Shown: positions 31,310 to 41,187, numbered from the stretch's first letter. The stretch: DNA of 41,187 nucleotides from Bryobacterales bacterium (GCA_009697455.1 SHUI01000006.1:1-41187); one strand, 5' to 3'. A program made the numbers and translations. Notes: a model not told the origin generated them from the sequence alone.

Positions 31310-34137
31310 CAGAAACTGAACCTCATTCCAAGTTGGATGACCCGGCCCCCGCGGGAGCCGATGATCCGGCCAGCGTTGATATTAGGCGCGGAAGCCGGGC
31401 CGATGACGGGATCGGGATCGGCCCAGTTGCCGGTGTTGGTGAAGTTGAACCCCGTCGCCGTTACCTCCACTGCCCGTTCGGCGGAAAGGGCGATGCGCTT
31501 GGTGACGGAAAGATCGTGATTCTGGTTGCCCGGACTGAGCAATTGAGGATGTGTCCGCGGACCGTTCCCCAGCGTGAAATCCGGCGGCTGCTCAAACGCC
31601 GCGGGGTTAAACCAGTGATCGGGCGTGCGGTCAGCCGCGGGATCGATTCCGGGAACGACGTTGACGCGCAACGCATCAATCAGGCCCCCGGTATTGTTGA
31701 ACTGCGGTCTCAGGGCGAGGGGTTCACCGCTCTGAACCGAGGTTATGCCGCTGATCGACCAGCCGTCCACGATGTACCTGCGCCAGTCGTTGAACGCAAG
31801 CAAAGCCCTGCTCGACCCGAGAGGGAGTTCGTAGACGAAGCTTAGTGACAGCCGGCGGGGATCGTTGCTCGAGGTCAGCGACCATTCGTTCTTCTTGTTG
31901 TAGAAATCCTGGACGCCGTAGGGACCCGAGTAATCGTCCATCTGCTTCGAGAATTCGTAGGTCGCGTTCAGAGTGAGACCGCTTGCGGAGCGCTTCTCCA
32001 CGCGAAGCGCGCACGAGTTGCGCTTGTAGTTGGCTGCCGGCCACGAGCTGTAAACGTCAAATCGCTGGTATTGCGGATAAGGGCGCAACGTTCGGCGGAA
32101 GGCTTCCGTGTTGAGTTCGTCCCGGTAGGCTAGGTTCGAGAGCGGAATGGCATTAGGGTTGACGGCGGAGTTGCTGATGAACATCCGCTGGCCGCGGGAA
32201 TGGCCCAGACTGACCGCGAGAATGATCTGCGAAGGAAGTTCGCGCTCGAACGAGAGACCGGCGGATTGATACATGGGCACGGTGCCCGATGGATCTACAA
32301 GATCGGCGACGGTAAGATTTGCGGCGTCGGGCCGCAAGTCGGGAAGCGCGCGAGGTATCGGCGGGATTCCATTTCCGAGAACGATAGCCGGCTGAAGCTG
32401 GATGTTAGTGGAGATGAAGGCCGGCGTTCCGACGAAACCTTGAGTACCCCATTGCGCCGTGTAGATGGGAATTGAACTGAAGCTCAAACCATAGCTGAGC
32501 CGGACCACGCTCTTTGGATCGTCGCGGGGATTCCAGGCAAGCCCGAAACTCGTCTCCGGCCGGACAACCGCCGGTTGGAAGGCGCGGCCGCGGCCGTTAC
32601 GATTGGCAAAAACGAGCGCGCCCGCCCGGCCGCCGGCGGGGTTGATCGCACTCAGGTCCACCGTCGAAAAGCGATTGTACTTTTCGGTGCGCGGAAGAGA
32701 AGCCTCAATCGAGAAGGCAAAGCTGAAATTGAGTCCCCTCGAATACTCGTAGTTGTCGCGAACACCCACTGATCCGAAGCTGCCACGCCAATAGGAAGGG
32801 TGATCGACCTTCGTAACTTCCGCCGCTTCACTAAGCCCCAGCAGGAAACTGGCGAACGAATGCCCCGTATTGACGATGCCGGGTAGCGACGTAAGCGAAG
32901 GACCGAACGAAAAGTGCCCGGAAGGATACTGCGGGAGGTAGGCATTAACCAGGTACCGGCGCAATTGAGAGACGAAGCGCGACCGGTGCTTTCCGAGGCG
33001 GAACGAGAGACCTTCGGTCAGATAGTAGTAGTTGTGCGAACTGACGGCTGTGGGATTGGTGCGGCCCATGCCGAGGTAGTCGCCGAAGCGGAAGACCGGG
33101 AATGCCTTACTAAGCGGACCTCGCAGTTCGATCGCGTCCCGCGCGCCTTCTTCGCCGGGGCGGCTGCTCTCGGAGCGATCAGATCGCGCTTCGAACGTGA
33201 GCGCATTTACGGTGGACGCGTTCCTCGTGAACGTCCAGTCGGCCGCGGCCCGTCGCGCGCTGAACTTGCGGTCACTGCCGCCTGAATCGGCAACTGTGCT
33301 GAAGTAGCGGGGGGCCTTGGCCAGTCCGTCGGTGAAAGACATGTTAGCTGTCAATCGATGCCGCGCGGCGGGTGCGTGATCCAATTTCAAGATCATGCCG
33401 TCCGCATGATTCGTTTCCGGCGAGAAGACAAAGTAGTTGTTGCGGAAAAAAGGCCCGGCGTTGGCGTTCGGAAGCGGGTAGAGAGCGGTTGCGCGCAGGG
33501 CTACGGGGTCGAGGCGGGTCGGCGGGATCGTGTTTGCCGCAAAGGGATCTCGCCGATGCTCCAGGTTCTGGGTGGAGACTGGAAGAGATGGATCGAAACC
33601 GGTGTTTAGCCGCGTTGACAGCGGATCGTAGATGGGCAACCGGTTCCCGGCGCTGTCCACGGTCCGCGCGAAATCTCCGGAGTGCTCGGGGGCGATCGCG
33701 ACGGTGCGGAGATACGAACGGCCGATGCGTTCGCGAACGCCTTCGTAGGAAATGTTGAAGAAAGTGGCGCTGGAACCGTCATAAAGCCTTGGAATGACAA
33801 CCGGGCCGCCGACATTAAATCCGAACTGGTTCCGGCGCAGCAGGTTTCGCGTTCCGCCTCGCTGAACCACGTCATGGGGGACGGCGTCGAGCAGATCGTT
33901 CCGGAAGTTCTCAAAAATGCGGCCGTGCCACCCGGTCCCGGGGCTGCCGCGCTTATTCTGTTTCGGTGGCGAATCCGGCCGGAGACCGAGTTCACGAGTG
34001 AGCGTCTTGAATTCTTCGGCCGCGCGTTCAAGTTCGGAAGGGGGCACTGAAGGCTGAGGACGCCGGGGCTGTTGCGCGGCGCAGTCGATGACGGCGGGCA
34101 CTAGCAGAACGCTGATCCTTGCCAACGGCCAAGCCAT
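31309..34137 (-). CDS. Oar-like TonB-dependent receptor barrel lacking plug and carboxypeptidase-regulatory domains
   Basis: ATG at 34137 with signal peptide MAWPLARISVLLVPAVIDCAA; enters barrel motifs (RIFENFRNDLLDA...LRRNQFGFNVGGPVVIPRLYDG...FFNISYEGVRE) after a ~60-aa linker; C-terminal VIQLGMRFSF*. Confidence 0.85.
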   Translation of the reverse strand: MAWPLARISVLLVPAVIDCAAQQPRRPQPSVPPSELERAAEEFKTLTRELGLRPDSPPKQNKRGSPGTGWHGRIFENFRNDLLDAVPHDVVQRGGTRNLLRRNQFGFNVGGPVVIPRLYDGSSATFFNISYEGVRERIGRSYLRTVAIAPEHSGDFARTVDSAGNRLPIYDPLSTRLNTGFDPSLPVSTQNLEHRRDPFAANTIPPTRLDPVALRATALYPLPNANAGPFFRNNYFVFSPETNHADGMILKLDHAPAARHRLTANMSFTDGLAKAPRYFSTVADSGGSDRKFSARRAAADWTFTRNASTVNALTFEARSDRSESSRPGEEGARDAIELRGPLSKAFPVFRFGDYLGMGRTNPTAVSSHNYYYLTEGLSFRLGKHRSRFVSQLRRYLVNAYLPQYPSGHFSFGPSLTSLPGIVNTGHSFASFLLGLSEAAEVTKVDHPSYWRGSFGSVGVRDNYEYSRGLNFSFAFSIEASLPRTEKYNRFSTVDLSAINPAGGRAGALVFANRNGRGRAFQPAVVRPETSFGLAWNPRDDPKSVVRLSYGLSFSSIPIYTAQWGTQGFVGTPAFISTNIQLQPAIVLGNGIPPIPRALPDLRPDAANLTVADLVDPSGTVPMYQSAGLSFERELPSQIILAVSLGHSRGQRMFISNSAVNPNAIPLSNLAYRDELNTEAFRRTLRPYPQYQRFDVYSSWPAANYKRNSCALRVEKRSASGLTLNATYEFSKQMDDYSGPYGVQDFYNKKNEWSLTSSNDPRRLSLSFVYELPLGSSRALLAFNDWRRYIVDGWSISGITSVQSGEPLALRPQFNNTGGLIDALRVNVVPGIDPAADRTPDHWFNPAAFEQPPDFTLGNGPRTHPQLLSPGNQNHDLSVTKRIALSAERAVEVTATGFNFTNTGNWADPDPVIGPASAPNINAGRIIGSRGGRVIQLGMRFSF

Positions 34138-34338
34138 GACTCCAGTGTACAGTGGCAGTGCGTCCCAAGTGATCGTGCGGAACTGCCGGAACCGCCTGAA
34201 CTGCAGCCACCGTTTCACAGGACGCTGAAGTTGTGATATGCGTATTTCATTCGACTGGTCAGGCGACTCACGAATCGCGCGAGCGTACTGGGCAGCGACA
34301 CGGAGGTCCGACCATGAATGGTTCGCGTAAGGCTTCAG

Positions 34339-35877
34339 CTAGCCTTCAAAACGCAGCCATCCGTGGACGCGAACGGTCTCGCCCGCGCGGCAGTCGGGCA
34401 GGACCGGATCGGAGTGAATACAGGGGCACTGGGCATTGCCCCAAGTCCTGCCGCAGCGCTCCCATTCGGTGACGATCCGCCGCCCACCCGCGACCGCTTC
34501 GGCGCGCGTTTTACTGAAGACTTTGTTATCGGCCGTCTGGATCTGAAATCCCGCGGCTTCCTTCAGCAGCACGCAGATCTGCGTGCGCAAACCGGTCAGC
34601 GTTTCGGCTGCGCCATTTCGTAGCCAAAGTTCCATGTCAGCCCCAGTCTCAGTTGGGCGGACCGCCGCGCCAAAGAAAATCTGGTTTGGCAGCGTCCATT
34701 CCGAGGCCAGGCTTCCGTCTTCGCGCCGCTCCCAGTCTCTGTTATCGATCACCAGGTTCTGTGCGTTCCAGAGCGTCGGCACGTGCGTGTGTGCAAGATA
34801 AATGAGCCCGAGATTGCTGAAGATCGCCTCCGGCACGTCGACCACAGCGAAACCACCATCCGCCCACGGCGCGAAGACGCTGGCCTTGGTGCCGCGCAAG
34901 GGATCGATAGCGCCATCAAGAAAACCGATTCGAGCATGCCGCCCTCCCGGATACGGCAGTACACGGCCCTCGAGCGGCTCCGCGCCGAGCGCGCCGAATC
35001 CGTGCCGGCGGTTGTTCGCAGCCCAGTATCGGGGCTCTCGCAGGTTGGCCTCTTCCTCAACTGGGAGCCGTAATTTTCCGTCCTTCGGCTGCGGATGCCT
35101 CAGCTTGCGAACGGGATCATCGGGCGCCGCGCCCACGAATCGAGCAAGGTCCCGCAGAGCGAGCGTCTCGAAACCCTGCGCTTTGAGATACGACATGTAC
35201 TCGCGGAACCGGTCGGGCGGCGTGTGCACCCACGGATGCGCCGGATCGGGCACTCCATGAAATTGCAGCACGACGATTTTGCCCTCGCCCGCTTCCGCCA
35301 TCACCCGCTTGAAGTGATCCAATGTCCAATTCGGATATGCGTCGCCGGTGGTCGGAATCAGGAGCGGATGGTGCTTCACCGGGTCGTAAGCCGCGCCCAC
35401 AGCGATCTGCCCGTAGGGTACTTCCGGCTGGGCTCCTCGGCGCGCGAACTTGTAGCCGCGCTTTTCGAGAGCGGTCACAGCTTCCGGGCCAAAGCCGTTG
35501 CCGCTGTAGGCGAAGCTCACGGGAACGGGAACGCCGACTTTCTTCAGTTCGTTCTCGACCAGCGCCAACTCTCCGTGCAAACGCGCGGCGTTGCGCGGCT
35601 CCGCGAAGTTCGCGTGCGTCCAGCTATGGTTACCGATCTCAAAGCCCATTTCGTGGATCTCGCCAATCTCACGCCATGTCATGAACCGCGCGGCATCCGG
35701 CATCCACTGATGGGTGACGAAAAACGTGGCGCGAAAGCCCAACTCACGGAGCATCGGCGCGACCAACGTGCGATGCGATTTCACCGCGTCGTCGAAGGTG
35801 AGCACCACGAACCTCCGCCCCTGCTGCGCGGCCATTGGCGCGGCCGCCATCGTTCCTATCCACTCCCGCCGGTTCAT
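34339..35877 (-). CDS. Polysaccharide deacetylase family protein
   Basis: RFVVLTFDDAVKSHRTLVAPMLRELGFRATFFVTHQ; GFEIGNHSWTHANF; ATG at 35877. Confidence 0.88.
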   Translation of the reverse strand: MNRREWIGTMAAAPMAAQQGRRFVVLTFDDAVKSHRTLVAPMLRELGFRATFFVTHQWMPDAARFMTWREIGEIHEMGFEIGNHSWTHANFAEPRNAARLHGELALVENELKKVGVPVPVSFAYSGNGFGPEAVTALEKRGYKFARRGAQPEVPYGQIAVGAAYDPVKHHPLLIPTTGDAYPNWTLDHFKRVMAEAGEGKIVVLQFHGVPDPAHPWVHTPPDRFREYMSYLKAQGFETLALRDLARFVGAAPDDPVRKLRHPQPKDGKLRLPVEEEANLREPRYWAANNRRHGFGALGAEPLEGRVLPYPGGRHARIGFLDGAIDPLRGTKASVFAPWADGGFAVVDVPEAIFSNLGLIYLAHTHVPTLWNAQNLVIDNRDWERREDGSLASEWTLPNQIFFGAAVRPTETGADMELWLRNGAAETLTGLRTQICVLLKEAAGFQIQTADNKVFSKTRAEAVAGGRRIVTEWERCGRTWGNAQCPCIHSDPVLPDCRAGETVRVHGWLRFEG

Positions 35878-36578
35878 CGATACCCCTTTCGCTTCAAGTA
35901 TTCGGTCAGTTCCGCCGGTTTGTCCGTCTGAATTCCGGTCGCGCCGCGGTCGATGGCATTCTGCCACGCAACTTCATTGTCCGCCGGACCGAACCGATCC
36001 ACGTAAATCTCCGCCTCAGCTTCGCGCGCCACCGCGATGGCGTCGTCCGTGAAATCACGCGCATCGAAAGCAATCACGCGTGGCCGCAATTCTTGAACAA
36101 GACGCCTGGTGGTTGCCGCGTTCACGGCCTCAGGCATCACTTTGAGAGCGGGGAGTTGCCGCAACAACTCCATGCCGCCATAGATGACCGAGCGATCCAC
36201 CATCCAGTGCCGTTCGAGCGCAGCCGTGAGTGCCTTTGGCGCGACATCCTTCGCATCGACGTAAACCCGGCACCTTCCTCGCACCCACACCAGCACTTCC
36301 TCGAACGACGGCGGAGGAACGCCTCGAAACGCTTCGCCGGACTTAATGCCCGCATCGAGCTTCAGAATTTGAGCCAACGTCATGTCCTTCACGCGGCCGC
36401 TACCGTTGGTCCTCGAATCGACCGTGGCATCGTGCATCACGACCAGCTTTCCATCCGCCGTCGTGCGCACATCCACCTCCACGAAGTCCGCGCCGGCGCG
36501 AATCGCGGCATCATAGGCGGGCAGCGTGTTCTCGGGATGGTGAAGATGTTCGCCACGATGGGCGATAACGGCTATCAT
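35874..36578 (-). CDS. Glycerophosphodiester phosphodiesterase
   Basis: AHRGEHLHHPENTLPAYDAAIRAGADFVEVDVRTTADGKLVVMHDATVDSRTNGSGRV; ATGA overlap with deacetylase. Confidence 0.92.
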   Translation of the reverse strand: MIAVIAHRGEHLHHPENTLPAYDAAIRAGADFVEVDVRTTADGKLVVMHDATVDSRTNGSGRVKDMTLAQILKLDAGIKSGEAFRGVPPPSFEEVLVWVRGRCRVYVDAKDVAPKALTAALERHWMVDRSVIYGGMELLRQLPALKVMPEAVNAATTRRLVQELRPRVIAFDARDFTDDAIAVAREAEAEIYVDRFGPADNEVAWQNAIDRGATGIQTDKPAELTEYLKRKGYR

Positions 36579-36602
36579 CAGGTCCGCCTATTTCAACATG
36601 CC

Positions 36603-38249
36603 TTACTTCAACATCGCCTCGCGCCTGGCTTTGAATTCCGTGCCAGGCTTCCATTCCGGGAATTTATCGGTTTCCGCCACGCGGTAGCCAACCTGGAACA
36701 ACAATCGAGTGTCCTCCACCGCGCCGGATAAGTCCCAGTCCGGTTTCACTTCGTCGGACACCTTGTGATAGTCGTTGTTCGTGTACTCATCGCGCTTCTT
36801 CTGGCTGAAGCCGGCCGGCTTGCCGACGAACTCGGTGCCGGAATCCGGGTCAATCGCGGGGACTCCTTGTTTCGCGAATTCGAAGTGATCCGAACGGTAG
36901 AAGAAACCTTTCTCTGGTTCGGCGTCCGGTTTCACCGTACGCCCCTGTTCGGCTGCAACGGCCGCCACAACGTCGTCCAGCGTCGAATTCCCAAGCCCCA
37001 CGAGCACGATGTCTTTCGTCCGGCCCCACTGATTCATGGCATCCATGTTTATGTCGGCAACGGTATTTTTTAGGGGATACAGCGGATTCTCGGCGTAGTA
37101 TTTCGCCCCGAGCAGGCCTTTCTCTTCGGCCGTCACGGCCAGAAACAGGATAGATCGCTTCGGAGAAGCCGCCAGCTTCGAGAACGCATTGGCCAGTTCG
37201 AGCAGACACGCTACGCCCGACGCGTTGTCGATCGCGCCGTTCGAAATCTGGTCGCCCTTCATAGTCTCGTCCCGGCCCAGATGATCCCAATGCGCGGTGT
37301 ACACCACGTACTCATCCTTCTTCGAGCTCCCTTCGAGCTTTGCGACAACGTTCTTCGAATACACCTCGCGCATCGTATTGGTGACCGAAAAGCTCGCCCT
37401 CGCCTTCAGGTCGATTGGCTTAAAGTCCCTGCCGAGCGCGGCTTTCTTGAGCACGGCCAAGTCCTGTCCCGAGGCTGCGAACAGCGCCGTCGCCTTCTCA
37501 AAGCTGATCCAGGATTCCACCGCGACGCGTGCGGCGTTCTTGTCGGGACGCTGGATCTCGAAATTCTCCCGTCCAAATCCTTGCACGACGGAGAAGGGAT
37601 AGCCCGCCGGACCGGTCTCATGAACGATAATGGCAGCGGCCGCGCCCTTCTCGCTCGCGATTTCGTATTTGTACGTCCAACGCCCGTAGTAAGTCATCGC
37701 GCGACCCTTGAACGTCCTCTCATCGAGCTTGGTTGGATCGTTCGGATCGGGCACGGCGGGGTCATTCACCAGCATCACGATGGTCTTGCCTTTGACGTCG
37801 ACGCCCTTGTAATCGTCCCAGCCATATTCCGGCGCGACAACACCGTAGCCGACAAACACCACGTCCGAATTCTCCACCTTTACACTGGGCGAAAAGCGGC
37901 GCGACACCACGACCATGTCGTCTTTGAGCGACACGTTGAACGGTTTTCCGCCGGCCATCATCGACACCGTCGAGGCGGACTTGAGGCCTACGAGCGGGAC
38001 CTTCTGGACGAACGTTCCATCCGGATTCCCCGGCTTTAGTCCCGCTTTCTTGAAGGCGGCCGTGATGTAATCGACGCTCAGTTCTTCGCCTTTGGTGGCA
38101 GGGGCGCGGCCCTCGAATTCGTCGGACGCAAGAACGCGGATGTGCGCGAGTAACCCCTCCGCGGTGATTCGCCCGAGCGCATCCGAAGTGCCGTCAGGTT
38201 TCGTGCAGGAGACAGCGAACATCAAGAGGAGAAGGGGATATCTGCGCAT
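36603..38249 (-). CDS. M28 family metallopeptidase, probable lipoprotein
   Basis: LLMFAVSC lipobox-like; [62 protein letters not shown]. Confidence 0.92.
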   Translation of the reverse strand: MRRYPLLLLMFAVSCTKPDGTSDALGRITAEGLLAHIRVLASDEFEGRAPATKGEELSVDYITAAFKKAGLKPGNPDGTFVQKVPLVGLKSASTVSMMAGGKPFNVSLKDDMVVVSRRFSPSVKVENSDVVFVGYGVVAPEYGWDDYKGVDVKGKTIVMLVNDPAVPDPNDPTKLDERTFKGRAMTYYGRWTYKYEIASEKGAAAAIIVHETGPAGYPFSVVQGFGRENFEIQRPDKNAARVAVESWISFEKATALFAASGQDLAVLKKAALGRDFKPIDLKARASFSVTNTMREVYSKNVVAKLEGSSKKDEYVVYTAHWDHLGRDETMKGDQISNGAIDNASGVACLLELANAFSKLAASPKRSILFLAVTAEEKGLLGAKYYAENPLYPLKNTVADINMDAMNQWGRTKDIVLVGLGNSTLDDVVAAVAAEQGRTVKPDAEPEKGFFYRSDHFEFAKQGVPAIDPDSGTEFVGKPAGFSQKKRDEYTNNDYHKVSDEVKPDWDLSGAVEDTRLLFQVGYRVAETDKFPEWKPGTEFKARREAMLK

Positions 38250-38286
38250 TCTTTATCATGCTACGCTATCCGATTGAGGTAATTCC

Positions 38287-39117
38287 ATGCGAACCTTGCA
38301 CCTTATGACGACCACAGCGCTGCTCTCCGCCGGATTGTCCGCGCAGCTCCCACCCCCGAACGAGACGGGCGTGGCGATGGGACACCTGCATCTTCTTTCG
38401 AAGGACACCGACGCTCAGCGGAAGTTCTGGGTCGATGTGATGGGCGGGAAGGTCGCGAAGCTGGGACAGACGGACGTCTTCAAGTTCCCCGGCGTTCTTG
38501 TGATGGCGCGGAAGGGCGAGCCCGCGGGCGGCACGAAGGGGAGCGTGGTCAATCATCTTGGATTCCAGGTTCCGAACGTGAAGGAATGGGTTGCAACGGC
38601 GAAGGCGCGCGGAGCGAGTATCGTCACGGCGGCCGAGGTGCCGCAGGCGAAGGGCGAATACTGGTTTAACCCCGGAGTCCAGACCCATCAGGCGTTCGTG
38701 ATGGGACCGGACGAAGTGAAGATCGAGATCAGCGAAGTGACAAGCCTGAAGGAACCGATCGCGCACCATCACATTCATTTCTACAATCCGGCCGTTGACG
38801 CGACGAAGGCGTGGTACGTGAAGAATTTCGGCGGCGTGCCCGGAAAGCGAGGGCCATTCGAGTGCGCCGACGTTCCGGGCGTGAACCTCAGCTTCTCTGC
38901 GGAGACCGAGAAGAACGCGCCAACGAAAGGCCGGTCGCTCGATCACATTGGTTTTGAGATCCGCAACCTGGAAGCGTTTTGCAAGAAACTCGAAGCGGGC
39001 GGCGTGAAGTTCGACCGGCCGTATACGAAGCTTCCGGCGCTGGGCATTGCGGTGGCGTTTTTCACGGACCCGTGGGGGACGTATGTGGAGCTGACGGAGG
39101 GTTTGGATAAGCTGTAA
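38287..39117 (+). CDS. VOC (glyoxalase/bleomycin-resistance) family protein, secreted
   Basis: Signal peptide; two VOC halves (GHLHLLSKDTDAQRKFWVDVMGG; HHHIHFYNPAVDATKAWYVKNFGG); FFTDPWGTYVELTEGLDKL*. Confidence 0.87.
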   Translation: MRTLHLMTTTALLSAGLSAQLPPPNETGVAMGHLHLLSKDTDAQRKFWVDVMGGKVAKLGQTDVFKFPGVLVMARKGEPAGGTKGSVVNHLGFQVPNVKEWVATAKARGASIVTAAEVPQAKGEYWFNPGVQTHQAFVMGPDEVKIEISEVTSLKEPIAHHHIHFYNPAVDATKAWYVKNFGGVPGKRGPFECADVPGVNLSFSAETEKNAPTKGRSLDHIGFEIRNLEAFCKKLEAGGVKFDRPYTKLPALGIAVAFFTDPWGTYVELTEGLDKL

Positions 39118-39139
39118 GGCGTTCGTCCAGTGTAGTCCG

Positions 39140-39433
39140 GTGCACGCTCGCAAACAAAACGCTCAGGTAACACGAGACCAGAAGATTGCTATCTCCGGTA
39201 TCATCATACCCGCAATTCTAACGATAATTGGCGGCGTTTACGCTTTCTTTGCCCCCGAGAAGTGCTATCTCGGACGCGACGATCAGCCGCAGGCGGGTAT
39301 CAAGACCGAACCTAACCACTGGCACGGTTCAGTTTCGAAAGGTTCCCATTCAGTAAGCGCTACTTCGATCCAGGCATTTCAGATGTCCGTTTTGGCGTCG
39401 CCTAAAGACGAGATCGCTACCAGATCGTCTTAG
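39140..39433 (+). CDS. Small single-TM hypothetical ORF, possibly truncated
   Basis: TM segment KIAISGIIIPAILTIIGGVYAFFAP; no homologue recognised. Confidence 0.35.
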   Translation: MHARKQNAQVTRDQKIAISGIIIPAILTIIGGVYAFFAPEKCYLGRDDQPQAGIKTEPNHWHGSVSKGSHSVSATSIQAFQMSVLASPKDEIATRSS

Positions 39434-39814
39434 TGCCCGACACCCGGATCTTGCCGTCGCAAGTGACAAGCGGCAGCCGCAACGCTAGCGCGGTCGCGGC
39501 TATTGCCCGGTAGGCAGGTCCGGCACAGCTTCTCGAAATCTTCCCCACCGCGAGAGCGATTTCGACAGTAAGAGGAACAGCTTGAAAATCGGAACTAAGC
39601 CCATTCAGCACCTGCGCCAACAGCGCGGTGCTTGGGATCCAATACGCCGCTTTTCGGCCAGGTATGTTGCCTCGACGATGCAGATCGCTGGGACGAAAAT
39701 CGGATCGCCCGCGCGCGTGGCAGCTCACATTGCTTCTCGGGCCCGGACGGAGATCCGCGGATCGGCCGCGAAGTACCAAAGGATGGTATACGTGTCGGCG
39801 ATGACGGCGCTCAC
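39417..39814 (-). pseudogene. Decayed VapC-like PIN toxin (in-frame stop plus frameshifts)
   Basis: N-term MSAVIADTYTILWYFAADPRISVRAREAM* ; middle frame RAGDPIFVPAICIVEATYLAEKRRIGSQ ; C-term frame LLAQVLNGLSSDFQAVPLTVEIALAVGKIS...AIAATALALRLPLVTCDGKIRVSGTKTIW*. Confidence 0.75.
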
Positions 39815-40020
39815 TCGAAGAAGCGCTCTCCGGGAAAGTTCCCCCACATTTCCTTGCGGGCTTCGGCGATACCTTCCTCGGTGACGGAAATACCCAAGTC
39901 TTTCCAGCGGTCGTACGAATTGGTCAACGGACGCTTCTCTTTCGTCCCCAAAAAGCTCGCGAAGTTCGAGCACCTCTTGCTGCTTGTCCACGGGCAGTTC
40001 CCGCAGCCGGAGGAAATTCC
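39811..40020 (-). pseudogene. Frameshifted cognate antitoxin (DUF2281/VapB-like)
   Basis: LRELPVDKQQEVLE then shifted frame NFASFLGTKEKRPLTNSYDRWKDLGISVTEEGIAEARKEMWGNFPGERFFE*; stop overlaps toxin GTG (GTGA). 5' end uncertain. Confidence 0.6.
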
Positions 40021-40081
40021 AACTTCTTCCCCGGACTCTCCCGGATTTTCCTCTCCCGGTCCTCGCGCCGCAGGAGCGAAG

Positions 40082-40558
40082 CTACGGGGTAGTCACGCGC
40101 GGATCGCCAGGATCGATTGTCGGGCAGGCACACTCCTCCGCGACCCGGCAAAGCCTCTTGTCCGCCGCGACAATGACCGAGATTAGTCCAGCCTGTTGTA
40201 GATCCAGGGCAACGGCAAGCTGCACGGCGTCAAGCGTACGAAGTGCCATCGCCACACCGTAACGCACGAGCAGCCGGCGGGCAATCTGGTAATGGCGTTC
40301 GTCGATAGAGGGCCCAATGCGGACTCGTCCTTGAGAGATGTCCGCGAGGAGCCGCCGGCGTGAAAGATGTTGGCCCGCCGCATCAAGTTCTCCGATCCGC
40401 ACCTTGATCGCGATGACGGACTCGATTTCAACCAGGGACAATCGCGACACGACAGCCGTTGATCCCTTCTGTTCCACCAGCCGCTCTACGTATTGCGATC
40501 CGGCTTCCTGATGATAGAGTTTGGCAAAGGCGCTCGTATCGAGGAAATAGCCCGGCAC
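40082..40558 (-). CDS. VapC-like PIN-domain toxin (intact)
   Basis: MPGYFLDTSAFAKLYHQEAGSQYVERLV; SRLSLVEIESVIAIK; LRTLDAVQLAVALDL; VAADKRLCRVAEE. Confidence 0.87.
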   Translation of the reverse strand: MPGYFLDTSAFAKLYHQEAGSQYVERLVEQKGSTAVVSRLSLVEIESVIAIKVRIGELDAAGQHLSRRRLLADISQGRVRIGPSIDERHYQIARRLLVRYGVAMALRTLDAVQLAVALDLQQAGLISVIVAADKRLCRVAEECACPTIDPGDPRVTTP

Positions 40559-40570
40559 TGCTGATCCAGC

Positions 40571-40834
40571 CTAGACGCGGTCATCCCGCGACGCGATGAC
40601 CGCGTCCGAGAGCGAACCGGGGATGGACGACAGAGCGCGGCGCACCTCGTCAAGAGTGATGCTGTCGTGCTTGGAGGCTTTCCATTCCTCGGGCTCGAAG
40701 TACGCGCTAACGTCGCCGGACAATTCGGGCGCGGCAGCAATCGTTACCTGAACGTGTTGACGGTGCGCGAGATCCAGAGTCTCCAGAGGCCGGAGGACCC
40801 CGTCCTCATATACGGCTTCGAACGTCTTCTGCAT
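40571..40834 (-). CDS. DUF104/AF2212-like antitoxin
   Basis: MQKTFEAVYEDGVLRPLETLDLAHRQHVQVTI; 12 nt upstream of the PIN toxin. Confidence 0.8.
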   Translation of the reverse strand: MQKTFEAVYEDGVLRPLETLDLAHRQHVQVTIAAAPELSGDVSAYFEPEEWKASKHDSITLDEVRRALSSIPGSLSDAVIASRDDRV

Positions 40835-41187
40835 AGGTCCTCAGGGTAGCGGATTGATCGGGAACCTGTGTCGAGACTCACTGAGGGCAAAACCGAGGGC
40901 CTGGACAAGCTGAAGGTCTTGACCGCGTGCCGCCGAGAAATCGCCCCCGCCGGTCACAAAGCGAGGTTCAGGATTTTCTGGATGTAGTTGCGCCGCGCAC
41001 TATCGACGACGCCGTTGCCAAGCGGGAAAATGTTGATCCTTCATCTGATCCACGTCGCGTCCCGGAACGTGCTTTGTCTCGCCGCGATCCTCAGGCTTCG
41101 TGTCCTCGAGATGGAATTCGACGACGCGATGCCCCGGCTTGCGGGCTAACGCAAGCGGGTAGTCCGGGTAGTGGCGTCCCGCCGTAG

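Noticed and set aside
38266-39153. 295-aa minus-strand ORF
   Set aside because: Antisense to the VOC protein, which has signal peptide and domain motifs.

Overview
GC-rich 41.2 kb chromosomal window. Gene content (Oar-like TonB-dependent barrels, CRTAC1/ASPIC-UnbV protein, SBBP/NHL/carboxypeptidase-regulatory giant protein, Tat-exported Gfo/Idh/MocA oxidoreductases) resembles Acidobacteriota of the Solibacter/Bryobacter type; this lineage is inferred, not tested. Recognised genes: CRTAC1 protein (partial), HipA-like kinase, 2491-aa modular secreted protein, Zn-alcohol dehydrogenase + SDR, two Gfo/Idh/MocA, frameshifted Oar-like receptor, twice-frameshifted B12-binding-type radical SAM gene, recX, YtxH protein, CpsB/YwqE-type phosphatase, amidase, SMP-30/gluconolactonase, sulfatase, uvrB, WD40 fragment, a three-gene operon (plugless barrel + VWA + coiled-coil), polysaccharide deacetylase, GDPD, M28 peptidase, VOC protein and a cluster of PIN toxin-antitoxin modules. 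Most interesting: (i) a decayed PIN module (11.9-12.6 kb) bracketed by an imperfect 29-bp direct repeat copying the 3' end of the adjacent Gfo/Idh gene, with a weaker parallel around the second TA cluster (39.1-40.9 kb); (ii) a regular ~1.3 kb, four-fold module repeat in the giant protein; (iii) the plugless-barrel/VWA/coiled-coil operon. Many single-nucleotide frame lesions occur, so assembly indels must be excluded before calling pseudogenes. All calls are from reading the sequence and the supplied ORFs; no database search was run.
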